Shown: positions 25,501 through 35,006 of the stretch, piece after piece
Layout: each line of letters opens with the position of its first letter
Position numbering within the stretch: the first letter of the stretch is position 1
Assembly (NCBI GenBank): GCA_047495785.1
Contig: JBLDXI010000028.1
Span: 806,001-870,000, forward strand
Length of the DNA: 64,000 nt
Reading direction: 5' to 3'
Source of the DNA: Lepidodermella squamata
Lineage: Eukaryota > Gastrotricha
Notes under the pieces: model-generated
The model's database searches: none
Told to the model about the DNA's origin: nothing
The model's input: the letters and a program-made list of their open reading frames with translations, nothing else
Made by a program: the position numbers and the translations under genes

Positions 25501-26553
25501 GATGATGACGATGATGCTGTGAATGCGGCTTATTTTCCCAGACACACCAAATCTGCCTATATATTCTCCTTATTTTTGTTGTGCGTGATTGGTCTAGTTT
25601 TTTTTATACGTTTACTATTCAACTTTCAACGTAAAACGGCTTCCACAAAAATTTGGATCGAAACGAAGTTCATGAAATCTTGAATTCTAAATCTTGTATT
25701 CTAAATTTCAAAAACTTTAGATTTGCAAATTTCGAATTGGGCAACTTTTCGACCTTTGCCGATGAGAAGAATTGACTGAAAATTAAGTCAATTGATTACT
25801 CTAAAGTGGTCAAATTTCTAGATTTTTCAATGATGAATTTTCTTTTAACCTTTTTTTACTTAAAATTGGGCTGAAAATATTTTGAAAAAAACCAATGACT
25901 ATTCTGAATTTGCATTTCTGAACATTTATCGAAATCGTAAATTTTGCGATGGATTTCTTGAAATTTCATTTCGATCCGAATGTCAATCGAAATGGCCAAA
26001 TCCATGCCTGTTGGTGAGGATTCTATTGCCCAATTTACTTCGCTGAAGGGTAAGATCTGAGGTGAGGGCTTCCAAATGAGTGAAAAATGGACCGCCATTT
26101 CGATTGGTCTTGAATATGAATTTGGCTATTATTTATTCACGTTGTGGCTTTCCTTCAGTTTTTCCGCACTGCTGACCAAAACACCTACTTTCTCATAATC
26201 TCTATTCATTTTCCTATATTAATTTTTTTCTGATCTGAAAAAATAACAACCCGAGTCAATTTTTCATTTATAACTGATTTTCGTGCGTGAATGATTCGTC
26301 ACAGGCCGATCAGATCTGCTACAACGTGCTGTGCGTGATATCGATGGTCGCCTCGGCCGCTTCGAACCCGCCATCGGTCGCTGGCAGTACTGGGAGCAGC
26401 AGTTTGAGCGACCCGCCGCAACAGGGCGCCGCGAAAGTTGCGCAGCAGCAACCGCCGCAAATGATGCCGAGCCACGTGCCGCTGTTGCCGGCGCAGTCAA
26501 ACCCGCTGGCGGTGAATTTGAAGCTCGACAGCCTGCAGACGAAACGCTGGTAA
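13538..26553 (+). CDS. MADD / Rab3 GDP-GTP exchange factor (DENN domain protein)
   Basis: MADD (AEX-3 in worms, Rab3-GEF in flies) activates Rab3/Rab27 and supports synaptic vesicle trafficking; the mammalian protein also binds TNF receptor 1. Nine exons: 13538-15173, 16032-16609, 17301-17493, 18181-18634, 20000-20487, 20848-22109, 24667-24739, 24796-24842 and 26305-26553. Every border is GT-AG and every phase agrees, giving 1659 aa, close to the human length. Exon 1 encodes the whole tripartite DENN module: CPRLIDYFVIVAGRNP, FFCQPEGC, then the core with LIGAPSTFLLYKKDFQMPDD and the downstream DENN part with MVRFFVSENVLGNW. Exons 2-4 are low-complexity, Ser/Gln/Pro-rich linkers with a polyglutamine run. 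Exon 5 has ENQQFLSDIV and exon 6 the conserved C-terminal block (WDQMGFWEEAFIDAV, LLGKSHLGLM, KVLCLW). Exon 9 starts ADQICYNVLCV. Introns host a nested antisense gene and several repeats. Confidence 0.95.
15573..15772. repeat. Hairpin element in MADD intron 1
   Basis: Inverted arms of about 38 bases (15573-15610 and 15736-15772) enclose about 125 bases. The core GCTATTCGTAAA is repeated in reverse complement at the far end, and the arms share a TATGTACGC block. There is no coding capacity. It resembles a short MITE-type remnant. Confidence 0.7.
17908..18007. repeat. Short inverted repeat in MADD intron 3
   Basis: AGCCGAATTTAGCT at 17908-17921 is matched exactly in reverse complement at 17994-18007, with about 72 bases between. 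It is a small hairpin or an element remnant. Confidence 0.5.
19015..19880. mobile_element. Foldback-type element with 195-bp inverted arms in MADD intron 4
   Basis: The left arm (19015-19209) and right arm (19686-19880) are reverse complements with essentially one mismatch seen by eye over 195 bases. They enclose about 476 bases of non-coding sequence. The outer ends start CTACACCTTTTTTCC. The element sits wholly inside the intron between MADD exons 4 and 5. I could not define a clean target-site duplication. The near-perfect arms imply recent origin, gene conversion, or a recent inverted duplication. Transcribed in the MADD pre-mRNA it would form a long double-stranded stem. Confidence 0.85.
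22260..22735 (+). repeat. Direct repeat copy A in MADD intron 6
   Basis: This block is homologous to 23960-24250 in the same orientation. Shared landmarks are GATTTCGGAATTCT, TTTCATTACTCCGTTGC and GACTAGTTTCTTCATTTG. Copy A has an extra stretch (about 22425-22580) absent from copy B. The two copies flank the nested PAN gene. Confidence 0.8.
22840..23010 (-). pseudogene. Decayed PAN-like gene fragment
   Basis: This sequence resembles the second exon of the intact PAN-like gene next to it, in the same orientation. The best-preserved part corresponds to AGCTTCGCATT followed by a GCGCA-type block on the plus strand (about 22928-22955). Frame shifts and stops prevent a product. It suggests a tandem duplication of the small gene followed by decay. 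Confidence 0.5.
23028..23033 (-). terminator. Candidate polyadenylation signal for the nested PAN gene
   Basis: AATAAA on the minus strand, about 80 bases after the PAN gene stop codon. Confidence 0.5.
23114..23461 (-). CDS. Small secreted Cys-rich PAN/apple-like protein, nested in MADD intron 6
   Basis: Two exons, 23461-23395 and 23334-23114, joined in phase 1, encode 95 aa. Exon 1 is a signal peptide (MFIKFAVILIVSALVSEVKP). Exon 2 has six cysteines in the order seen in PAN/apple-type folds: MCDFRPERI, then ETDCANKCEAI, then GKCGGFMY, RECVVL and ECRFF. PAN domains bind proteins or carbohydrates, and here the product should be secreted. A paralogue with the same signal-exon layout and intron phase lies at 35793-36121. 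The intron is 60 bp. The gene is antisense inside a MADD intron and flanked by direct repeats. The exact ligand and role are unknown, and the PAN assignment rests on cysteine spacing only. Confidence 0.75.
23496..23770 (-). repeat. Tandem duplication next to the PAN gene, coding-like
   Basis: Two related segments, about 23520-23600 and 23690-23765 (each containing a GCTGCGCT.AAGGCAAAT block), are separated by two copies of a shorter CATAGCTCCC unit. One minus-strand frame stays open through all of it and would encode LLFALSAAGFLYRTGAIAES-like sequence with GSYGYVY and GSYGHVY repeats, but no ATG opens it. It could be an exon of a small secreted protein with an unseen start, or simply a duplicated non-coding block. 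Confidence 0.4.
23960..24260 (+). repeat. Direct repeat copy B in MADD intron 6
   Basis: The shorter partner of 22260-22735, in the same orientation, with numerous point differences. Together the two copies bracket the PAN gene and its decayed copy. Confidence 0.8.
25143..25502 (+). CDS. Possible alternative terminal exon of MADD
   Basis: The intron between MADD exons 8 and 9 contains an open frame of coding-like composition. It is CpG-rich and Ser/Pro/Ala-rich, with SSDQRYASDSEENHEPFL and TSASNDNLAFG. It follows an AG at 25141-25142 and would join exon 8 in phase 0, ending at TGA 25500. Its composition matches MADD linker exons and contrasts with the AT-rich intron around it. If used, it would replace the conserved ADQICYNVLCV ending. 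The polypyrimidine tract before this AG is weak and I have no transcript, so the acceptor is uncertain. Confidence 0.4.
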   Translation, partial: RPLSRATSLLPSAMRRPHPNRRPRLASSDQRYASDSEENHEPFLNNALGRKPPPSSLSYPLSVTSASNDNLAFGCASAAHGVGAMAMARPNGKARAPVSLTYTTPVNADVMANRAPSPE

Positions 26554-27391
26554 TAATACACCAGTCTTAGTAATAATTATAAAAAACGATACATACTCGA
26601 AACTAAACGTGGCGAAATATGCACGTGTAATGGCGCGAAATAATTCATTAAATTTATGTTGTGAGCGAAATTTTATTTCTTGTCCATATATATTAAAAAA
26701 TGTGATGGTGACTTGAGTCTTGCAATTCGATTTTTTTCAGTGTCGTATATGAAAAAATCGAGATTTATAAATCGTTCGCTTTCGCACTGAAACCAATTTT
26801 GTTGGTTGAGTTTATAAAAAATGATAACTATTGTCTTATTTTTTTCTCGTTAACTGTGAAATTTTTATTGTGTTAATTATTCCAGAAATAATTCCATAAT
26901 GTCATCTCATTGTATTGCGCTTTAACAGGCCAGTCCGGTGGCCTCTCGTGAAATATTCCTATATACATGTTCAAATGTTGCAATTTTTTGTATCTTTTCG
27001 GCTTTTCTTTCGCTCATGTTTTCTCGGATCTACTTATTTATCTTGTATCTCTCTGTGCAATGAAAAATCCATGGCATGCTATTTATTATATTTCTGTGAA
27101 TCCTTGTCTCTGTGGCAGCTTCGTAGCGTTATTTGGGAAATAGTGTGTTATAATTGTATAATGACGATGTTAACCTTGACGAGACGTGCAAAGGCAAGTT
27201 TGCATACGATAGCCAAGTAAAAAAGTTGAAGAATAAAATCACAACTTGTGCATTTCTTGCTAAGTTCGGCTTGGATTTTTGCACGACAGCTGAGAGCCTT
27301 GAATACTTGAGAGCCTGTTGTCGTTCTATTCGGGTAAAAGTTATCGGGGCGAATCGGGGTAACTTGGCCGTATGCATATGACCGAAAATAA

Positions 27392-27577
27392 GTGAAAAGT
27401 GGCGTAAAGTCTGTTGCGGCGTTCCTAGATTTAACGGCCGCCCTCGGCACAGTGTGGCACGTCGGCCTTGTATTACCGAAACTTAAGGAGTCTGGAGCTC
27501 CTAAACCCTTTGTTCATCAATGGCTCGTTAACTTTCTCGACGACAGATCCTTCCGCGTAATCATCCATTACGTATAA
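27392..27577 (+). pseudogene. Non-LTR-type reverse transcriptase fragment
   Basis: A short open frame contains VAAFLDLTAALGTVWHVGL, then KLKESGAPKP and NFLDDRSFRV. This matches the order of a core reverse transcriptase block of jockey/CR1-like non-LTR elements (FLDL..AFDTVWH, then LSDRSFRV). The usual Phe-Asp of AFDTV reads Leu-Gly here. It ends at a stop and has no neighbours from the same element in frame, so it is a short relic. Confidence 0.7.
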
Positions 27578-27934
27578 TTAAGGCAGTTGCATTAGGTCCC
27601 GATGCAATTTTTACAAATCTGATCAAAAACACTGGAGGGTCCCATACCATCAAGGGCCACGCGGAAAATTTCTGCAATTTGCATTATATAGCCCTTGCCC
27701 ATTTTCAAATGTCTTGATCTGGTCATATCTGACATATGACAGCAATACTACACGCACATAACAGAAAAAAACGATCACGTGATGAATTGCGGGATGTGCG
27801 GAATGGCTGGAGGAAAAATTGCTGTATTTACGCGCGAATTGGCTAATCAGCATTTTTGTGTTCTGATGATAATCATTTTCAATGAAAACGCCGTTTTAGT
27901 ATGGTTTTCCACGGTGTTCACTCGGAAAAATTCA

Positions 27935-28165
27935 ATTGTATAAGGCAGCAGTTTTGCGACCTTAAGACAATGTGTGGGGGATTCAGCGATGTTTTGGGTG
28001 TACCACGTACCCATCATCAGGCTAGACTCAATTAAAGTTCGCAGATGGAGCCTGATGATGGAGTTGAGATTTGAGTAACCCGTGGTACCCGAAACGTCGC
28101 CCACACATTCCCACACATTAATGGAATAAAGTGACTCGAGGTCGCAAAACTGTTGTCATATAATA
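27935..28165. repeat. Degenerate inverted repeat, about 230 bp
   Basis: Arms share CAGTTTTGCGACCT, TGTGTGG and CCTGATGATG blocks in opposite orientation around a short centre near 28025-28045. Several mismatches and small gaps are present. It is probably an old MITE-type element. Confidence 0.65.
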
Positions 28166-28537
28166 GATAATCATTTTGGCGGCAAGATGCGTGCAGACGA
28201 GCATCATCTATACTACCATAGGTCAGGGAGAAACCTTTAATTGCCCCAAGTAAATAGTCACAATCTTTTGACATGGTAATTGGCTGGACCTGCAGCAAAG
28301 TGTCCAAAAGCAGGAGAAGTTCTGTATTAAGATGGTATAAATGCGGGCAGACAGATGCCATCCAAGCCATAGTTCAGAAGGAAACCCCTAATTGCCCCAA
28401 CTAAATCGTAACGCTCTTTCTTCTCCTCCGTAATGTGATGCTTGCGTCTTAATCTGAACACAAAGATTAGCCTTACCTACTATCTATGTCTTGGGCATAG
28501 ACATTTTTTTAATTATGTCTATGGTCTTGGGTCAGAA

Positions 28538-28700
28538 AACTGACAAATGCCCCGACAAAATCTTCACGCCCTTTCGACTCCTCCGTAATTTCATGTTTGC
28601 GGATTTGATGAGATAGTTGAGACTGCTTATTATAGTAGCATATGGTGCTTCATATGATCTCTTCAAAAATGCACATATATTCCTTTTTGTTTCGCAGATC
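28538..28700 (+). promoter_or_regulatory. Upstream region shared with the inverted receptor paralogue
   Basis: Sequence upstream of this receptor (about 28540-28625, containing TTTCGACTCCTCCGTAA and GATAGTTGAGA) is matched in reverse complement at about 42025-42110, at the same distance from the paralogue's ATG. Just before the ATG is a splice-acceptor-like TTTCGCAG at 28691-28698, also conserved in the paralogue as TTTCGTAG. This could be a 5' untranslated-region intron acceptor or a trans-splice site. Conservation may simply reflect the recent duplication. Confidence 0.5.
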
Positions 28701-31010
28701 ATGACTGGCTTTTCTTACTTATTCTTTATGTCACTGGCGATATGTGGCATATCTTCGGCGAGAAAAGCTTACAACTTGACAATCCTCCATCTGACTTACA
28801 CAGTGGGAGGCGAGCCGTTGCCCCAGCGAGCTTGCAGAAGCGTCAAAGAGTTTGTCGTAGGAGAAATAAACTTACGAGACGATATCTTACCCGACTATCA
28901 CATCATCAATAGATATGCTGACGATGGGCCAGGAAGTGTATACGATGCCGCTAACGCCATCAATTTCGGTCGAGAAATGGATGAATTATACCAGAAAAGG
29001 GATCGTATATCAAATATTCCAGTAACCTATCAGTCCCCAATCATTCTTGGCGCAACTTACACACCAGGTTGCAAATCTTACGGAGCAATGGTCCACCATT
29101 TGAACAGCGTTGCGATCACATGGGCTTGTCTCAGTCCGATATACACCGCCAATCGGAGTAAGTTTCCCAACATCTACCGTACCAGAGTATCTGCCGAAGT
29201 TTGGAATTACGTTGTCATCGAGTTCCTCAAGGAAAACGATTGGAAGAAGGTCGCGCTGTACGCAAATGCGGACAATTCGTATAACACCATGCTAGCAACT
29301 CATTTCAAACAAATCAGCGATACTTCAGGCATAGATGTCATGTGGTTCAATGTTGCTTCTGGCATAACCCCGGCAATAGTCGAATCAATGAAGATGAGTG
29401 ACGCTAGGATATTCGTGATCCAAGTAGTTGAGTTACCTGTGGTTTATACCCTTTTATGCTTAGCCTACGACTACGGCATAACAGGACATCGATATGTTTT
29501 CCTACTCTCTTTGGCAGTTATCGCTGATCCCGACGCTCTGCCTGACATCATCAGCCCAGGATGTACTCGTTCAATGATAAGAGCCCAATATTTGTCAACT
29601 TTTTGGTTCGGCTCTGTCGCAATACCTTTCGAAGATTATGGAAATTCGACCTTCTTCAACTTGAACCAGAAAGGATTCGATGAGAAGTTAAGTCCACGTT
29701 TGGGAAACTTAACGCGATCCTCGGACTACCTAGAAAGGTATGGATGTTTCGACATTATGCTCCAGGGCGTTCTGGCTCTAGATCATGCTGAGAAAGCCCT
29801 AGCTGTTAAAGGGAAATCCCTTCGAGATTATCCAGAAGATCCTGTCGGAGTGATGCAAATTGTTAATCGAAGTGTTGCTGCGACGGATTACGTAGGCATC
29901 AGAGCCGGTAGGCTGAACTATTCTCAGCGCCTTGAGTATGATGACGAACCAATATATTTTCAATCATGGCGACCTAAAATAGGCTATCAAATGCACTTCA
30001 AGGGGGTAAGATATCAGAACTCTAATGACCTGGGATTTCATTTGGTCAGCTTTTCCAAAATACCATGGGTCACTCCGGATAATCGACCTCCTAGTGACTC
30101 GGCTCATTCAGCTGAGGTTGAGATGGGATTCACTTTTTTTGAAGCTTGTCTGTCAATAGCGGTTTCGTCTTTCGTCGTCTTGGCGAACGCCGGGATGTAT
30201 CTTGCAACTTGGAAAAAGTGTAAAGATAAACCTGTTTTATTAAATCACAGTGTCCTGGCCATGGGTTGCCTGGCACTCGAACTGGCTACAATATTACTGG
30301 CCCTCAATCTCCGCTGGGCTAGTTCTGGAAAGTTGTGCTCCGCCTGGATTTTTCTGCTAGTCTCCGGAGTGTGTTTATTAACAAGCAGTGCTAGCTTCAG
30401 AGTTATAGCCATGAGAAGGCATTATCTTGGCAGAATCTATCCTATTGCTGCCGATTCAATGCCAGTAATTCAAAAACGTTATTCTTCAAATCTACGAAGG
30501 ATGGCTTCCACATTCGAGCTTAATTTTCGATCGGAGCGGATCGTTGCCCTATCATCGATTCATTTCTTGATAATCAATCTTGCCATACTAGCCATTTTAG
30601 TTGTATATGATCAGCCTGCACCTCTAAGATACGAAGACACGGCACGGACACATTATGACTCCGCGGCCGATGTGATAACATATTTCTACGAACGGGCTTG
30701 TTTCTCAAAAACGGGAGGCTACTTCTACATGGCTATAATTCTGATTCATGCGATTTGCCTCTTGCCAGGATCCTGGTCGACCTACGTGCTAAACAAAAGT
30801 CATAAAGCCTTAAAGGCAGTGGATAGGGCTTACAGCATAGTTGTTGCAATAATAACTCCGCTTTTTCTAGCCGCAGTGGTAATCGGCATCATACTTCAGC
30901 CGCATCCAACTGCTCAGCTCATGTCATTCATCGGCTTTTCCTTAGTTATGTCCGTCTCAGTGACTTTCGTTGTATTTGGGCCGGTGGTTTTTGGATGGAC
31001 CAATCAATAG
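28701..31010 (+). CDS. Class C (GABA-B-like) G-protein-coupled receptor, intronless copy 1
   Basis: A predicted plasma membrane receptor. I start it at ATG 28701 because this aligns with the starts of its paralogues; the frame is open further upstream without supporting homology. The 769-aa product has a signal peptide (MTGFSYLFFMSLAICGIS), a periplasmic-binding-like Venus flytrap ectodomain (about 25-470; YQSPIILGATYTPGCKS, FPNIYRTRVSAEVWNYV, FLKENDWKKVALYAN) and no Cys-rich linker, as in the GABA-B branch. Seven membrane segments follow from about residue 480. The TM3-ECL2 cysteine pair is present (GKLCSAW; RACFSKTGG), and TM7 ends FVVFGPVVFG. The cytoplasmic tail is almost absent. The single-exon structure contrasts with the intron-bearing relative at 36576. 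It is nearly identical to the gene at 39648-41957 on the other strand. The ligand is unknown. Confidence 0.88.
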   Translation: MTGFSYLFFMSLAICGISSARKAYNLTILHLTYTVGGEPLPQRACRSVKEFVVGEINLRDDILPDYHIINRYADDGPGSVYDAANAINFGREMDELYQKRDRISNIPVTYQSPIILGATYTPGCKSYGAMVHHLNSVAITWACLSPIYTANRSKFPNIYRTRVSAEVWNYVVIEFLKENDWKKVALYANADNSYNTMLATHFKQISDTSGIDVMWFNVASGITPAIVESMKMSDARIFVIQVVELPVVYTLLCLAYDYGITGHRYVFLLSLAVIADPDALPDIISPGCTRSMIRAQYLSTFWFGSVAIPFEDYGNSTFFNLNQKGFDEKLSPRLGNLTRSSDYLERYGCFDIMLQGVLALDHAEKALAVKGKSLRDYPEDPVGVMQIVNRSVAATDYVGIRAGRLNYSQRLEYDDEPIYFQSWRPKIGYQMHFKGVRYQNSNDLGFHLVSFSKIPWVTPDNRPPSDSAHSAEVEMGFTFFEACLSIAVSSFVVLANAGMYLATWKKCKDKPVLLNHSVLAMGCLALELATILLALNLRWASSGKLCSAWIFLLVSGVCLLTSSASFRVIAMRRHYLGRIYPIAADSMPVIQKRYSSNLRRMASTFELNFRSERIVALSSIHFLIINLAILAILVVYDQPAPLRYEDTARTHYDSAADVITYFYERACFSKTGGYFYMAIILIHAICLLPGSWSTYVLNKSHKALKAVDRAYSIVVAIITPLFLAAVVIGIILQPHPTAQLMSFIGFSLVMSVSVTFVVFGPVVFGWTNQ

Positions 31011-31854
31011 TTTAAAAATCAAATATTCTTGATGTTGGGAAATGCAGAGACATGAGGCTGATGAGTGAGGGATGAGCCGATCGATAAACGAAAAGGTCTG
31101 GCAAAGAAGACGTACATTAGGTTTTGATTGCACACCCCATTGCAAATCTTTAGCTCCGAGGAAAATTTGTTTCCACCAATTTAATGCTTGCCACAGCGCG
31201 AACGCGTGCCGTCAATATGTTTATAAATACCTGATGTAAATAACGGATGAACATGTATATATAGTAAGCTCTTGTCGTTCTCAGCAGATGTTCTTGTTTT
31301 TGTACATCTACTTGACTTGACTCTTGAATTCTGAACAGGACTGAACTTATCATGGTTTTGTTGCTCGTCTTGTGTGAACACGGTAAAACACCAAAATCCA
31401 ATGACTCAAGAATTTAGCCCGGTTTTTGATTAACATGTAAACTGGTTACTACTAGGTAGCTTATTTTGCACCAAGTTAAACACCGATTTTTTCCCTGTTA
31501 ACTTTTCCCACCTTTTATTTGACTGAAAATATCTCTAACCAAGCTCTCAACGCGATAAATGCTCTTCAATAAACATATCTCGTATTTTGGTTTGTTTTCA
31601 TACCCCTTTCGAGGCAATCCCTTCTAAAATGTGGCCCCGGGCTTATAGCTGAGTACATTACGTCAGCCTTTGCTGTTTGAAGTCAGGAATATTTCATTTT
31701 ATAGGTATTTCATATCACATTCGGAAAAAGCGGAAAAGTAACCATACGTTTACACGTTTCCCCGTGACTTTGGAACGGATGTGAACAAGCCTAAATCGAG
31801 TTATATCAATGACGACAACGAGATATTACCTATGTTATCGACTTCTCATCTGCC

Positions 31855-32395
31855 AAGGCATGCGATATGTTTTCGCTGCCAAGCCTTATCAAGATTGCCT
31901 GGAGCAATATTTTTCTCACTTGCGTCAAGCTAGTGTGGTTGTGTAATGCCCCCGAGTTGTCTAATTTCTGTTGAAGAAAGGAAGAAATAGCGATCGAATC
32001 CAACTTTATCAGCACCTATGTATATCGGCGAGTGGTCGACCATGACATGTTCTACAAGTGATGAATACCATGTCGGATCAGCTAAAGGATTCCGAACCGG
32101 CAGATGATGCGTTGTGCCAAGTGCCAAGGATTCTTCCAGTCACATTATTTGATGCAAGTTGGCGAGGTGAATTTTTGGCTCAAACCCCTGCAATCGAATT
32201 AGCGCACTATCGAGAGCGTATTTGTTTATTTGATTATGATTTCATTACATTGTGGTACCGCTTGTGAGGCATGCGATGTTTTCACTGCCAAACCTTATCA
32301 GGATTGCCTGGAGCAATATTTTTCTCATTTGTGTCAAGCTGGCATGTTATCTAATACCCCAAAGTTGTCCTGTTGGAGAAATTATGGAGAGCGTA
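31855..32395 (+). repeat. Direct repeat pair around TTGCCTGGAGCAATATTTTT
   Basis: Two copies, about 31855-31985 and 32268-32375, share the stretch from GGCATGCGAT through CTGGAGCAATATTTTTCTCA to GTCAAGCT and TTGTCTAATTT/TTGTCC, with scattered changes. Neither copy has an extended open frame. Probably fragments of one dispersed element. Confidence 0.75.
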
Positions 32396-32869
32396 TTATT
32401 TTTCATTTGATTAGTTCAATAAATGAATAGTAAATTCAGCTTAATTCGGGTGATCGCCCTCTTTCGAACAAACCCAAGATTTTAATGTCTGAAATTTTCC
32501 GATTTTTTTGGACCTAGATGTTTTCATCGGAACAACTATAACTTGTATCTGACTGTTTTTACTTAATTCATCGCAAAGTCAAAAATGGGAATATTTTTAA
32601 CTTGAACCGTCGGAAAAATAGTTACATCGCATATAATGTTACATCACGAGCTCATTTTGTCAGAAAGTTGCTGCTTTCATCGGAATATTTAGGGTGTAGA
32701 TGTTTCACTGCCCTGAAAAATACATAAAATTATGAAATACGATGGACACACTTTTTTAATTTCTGCCAAGCTGTTTTTAAACCGTGTTTTAGGCGGCTTC
32801 TGGGTGGTCTTTTACGGGTGGATGGCGCCAAAACGAGACGAACATGTGGATAAGAGCTGGCTATATCAC

Positions 32870-33975
32870 CACGGCCATTATTGCGGGGTTCTGTAATATC
32901 GAGATCATCCGCCTAATGTGCTATTTTCATGTCAAGTTTAATTGCCATAAATGGTTTGGAGGTGAGTTAATTCCTTGAAATTCCGATGTCTTAAGTCAAA
33001 TTTTGCTTTTGAAGACAGCAGACTGGCGCTTTGGTACACGGTTAACGACATGCTCACTCTTTTTCAACTCGCAAGCGATTATGACGAGATAAATTTCCGA
33101 CGCTTTCAATCAAATTTGATAATTTTCCCCTATTTTTGAGGTTTTTACTGTTGTGGCACCTTGTAAAGGCTGAACTTCGAGCCAGTCCTCATGCTGGAAC
33201 CTACGAAGATTTCATCAGCTATTTTGAACCGATCTACATTTACGGTCCATTGTCAGGCTGGTATGAAGGGGCGTCTGATTTCTGCGCCACCAATAGCGGT
33301 AATGAATCGCTCAACAACAGGCTGAAGGCAGAGGAAACCGACCGGGCTGTCCACGCTCCAACGGCTTTCTTGTCCAAAACTGACGACGTTGTCAGTCACT
33401 GGGCAGCAGATTCCGTCCCGTTCGCTACTACGCCTGAGATAACCATTCGCCTCGACAAAGAAGCTTATCAACTTCACACCAAGTTCAAAGATAGCTTTGA
33501 GAAAATCGCCGATAACGGTTGGATTGTTCAGAAACCTGGGTGGAATGTGGATCCTTCGGTCAACGAAGCGCGAGCTTCAGGATCCTGGACCAGTTTGGCT
33601 CAATTCGAAAGCTCCATCGACTTCTGCGGCCTCGTCTACTTCGAAGGTGGTTCGGTTTAATGTACGTGCCGAGGAGGAATGAAGAAGATCCCCTGCCTTC
33701 ACGCTATCGCCTTGGCGCATGAGCTCGGAGAGAGGACCATCGACCCTGAGCTTCAGTCGATTCCGCTTGTACTGCGAGGGAATTGTGGTAGACCTCCTCG
33801 CCATGGCCTTGCCCTTTCACTGGTTCAACAGCGTGGCGCTGCTATCGTAGCCGCCCCTTCAGTCAACGTATACCTTGATGTTCCAGTTGGTCACGAGGTG
33901 GCTACATTATCAACGCGAGGTCGTGGCCGAGGAAGATTTCCGCAACAGCTTTCCAATCAAAGGTTTCATATTTAA
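32870..33975 (+). mobile_element. Decayed MULE-type (Mutator-like) transposase
   Basis: Broken frames appear in the order of a MULE transposase. IRLMCYFHVKFNCHKWFG is near 32905-32962. A middle helical part, ALWYTVNDMLTLFQLASDYD, follows. The longest open frame (33136-33660) contains GWYEGASDFCATNSGNESLN and then RLKAEETDR, the conserved segment with the NNxxEsxN-type motif. A further frame (33679-33975) has KKIPCLHAIALA, the Cys-x-His half of a SWIM zinc finger. At least one frameshift separates the last two, and the N-terminal DDE residues cannot be traced, so it is not functional as it stands. Confidence 0.72.
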
Positions 33976-34160
33976 CACTCTACGTACCGGGCTTTTTAGA
34001 AGAGCCTATTTCTCAAATACCGGCCATTTTTGGACGTGCCGACCAAAAAATTCGACCCTCAGGTTTTCATATTTTCTGAAAGAGGATCGAATTCTAAGAC
34101 TAATGGTCAATGTCCCGGATTTTTGAGATGCACCCATATTACGTAATGTCAAAAAACCTT

Positions 34161-35006
34161 TACACATATTTGCGTATACGGTCAGATTTTACAAAAGCTT
34201 TACGCACATTTGCGCATGTGGTTATTTTCTGCAAATACAGATTACGCACATAAGCGTATGCGGTACATTTTGCAAAAGCCTCTTACGCAAATATGAGTAT
34301 ACGGCGTTCACTGAAAATATTGTTTCCACAAATGTGCGTATACGGTCGGCAACAGATGGCGCTGTTGAAACTTGGAAATTTTCCATTTTCTACCTATTTT
34401 CAATCTGAATTCGCTCGTTTTGATCACTAAATTTGAAGCTATTCGCCTCATGTCACGTTTCAAACAAGTAATAACGTAAGTATAAAACTATAAAACATTA
34501 AAATCCTAATTTTTCCCGAAACATTTATAATTTCAATAATTTCTAAAAAATTTTTATTTCCATTTCCACAAAACTACAGCGCTGTTTGTCTTGTTCCTCT
34601 GTGTATCAATTGCTACATCCAACACCAAATTTCGTGAAGTTTTCGGAATTTTTTGTTGACTAATCTTGATCATTAAAAATATTGCAAGGATGTGAGGCGG
34701 TAGATTGAAACACGGCGAATTCAATGGTGAATAGGGAAAAAAATCAGAGTTGCCAGAAAATCGATAACCAATAATCGATAATCGATAATCACTGATTTTT
34801 CAGCTAATAAAGAGTTTTTTCGTGATTTTGACTCGAAATTCGTGTTTTTCAGGTGCTAAATGACATAGATGACATGAAGTCATGAATTTTAGGCATTCAC
34901 TCAGCGAGGAAAAAAAATCGTAAAAAAGTGATACTTCTGCATACGCAGATATGTGTATAAGGTAAATTTCTGCAAATTTTCATTTACGCAAATGTGCGTA
35001 TGTGGT
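34161..35006. repeat. Palindromic minisatellite, about 42-bp period, split by an insertion
   Basis: Seven copies of a dyad motif close to TACGCANATNTGCGTA followed by TRYGG occur at about 34161, 34201, 34243, 34284, 34326, then 34942 and 34985. Within each block they are spaced 40-43 bases apart. Shared spacer words such as TTTTCTGCAAAT show true tandem units. About 590 bases of unrelated sequence (34346-34935) split the array. Confidence 0.85.

Larger units (their letters stand above)
26554..28537. other. Intergenic region between MADD and the receptor cluster
   Basis: It holds the likely MADD 3' untranslated region, a reverse transcriptase relic near 27400-27577 and a degenerate inverted repeat at 27935-28165 (both listed separately). 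It also holds two related copies of a block containing CTCCTCCGTAAT (about 28370-28450 and 28540-28610). No intact gene is visible. Confidence 0.6.

Noticed and set aside
28617-28700. Extended N-terminus of receptor copy 1
   Set aside because: The extra 28 codons lack an ATG at their start, are not conserved in the paralogues and precede an acceptor-like site.
30957-31145. Minus-strand frame at the end of receptor copy 1
   Set aside because: Antisense shadow overlapping the TM7 coding sequence and the 3' flank, without conservation at the paralogue.
34161-35006. CRISPR-like array because of palindromic, evenly spaced repeats
   Set aside because: The genome is clearly animal, the repeats are degenerate, and the spacers are themselves repeated.
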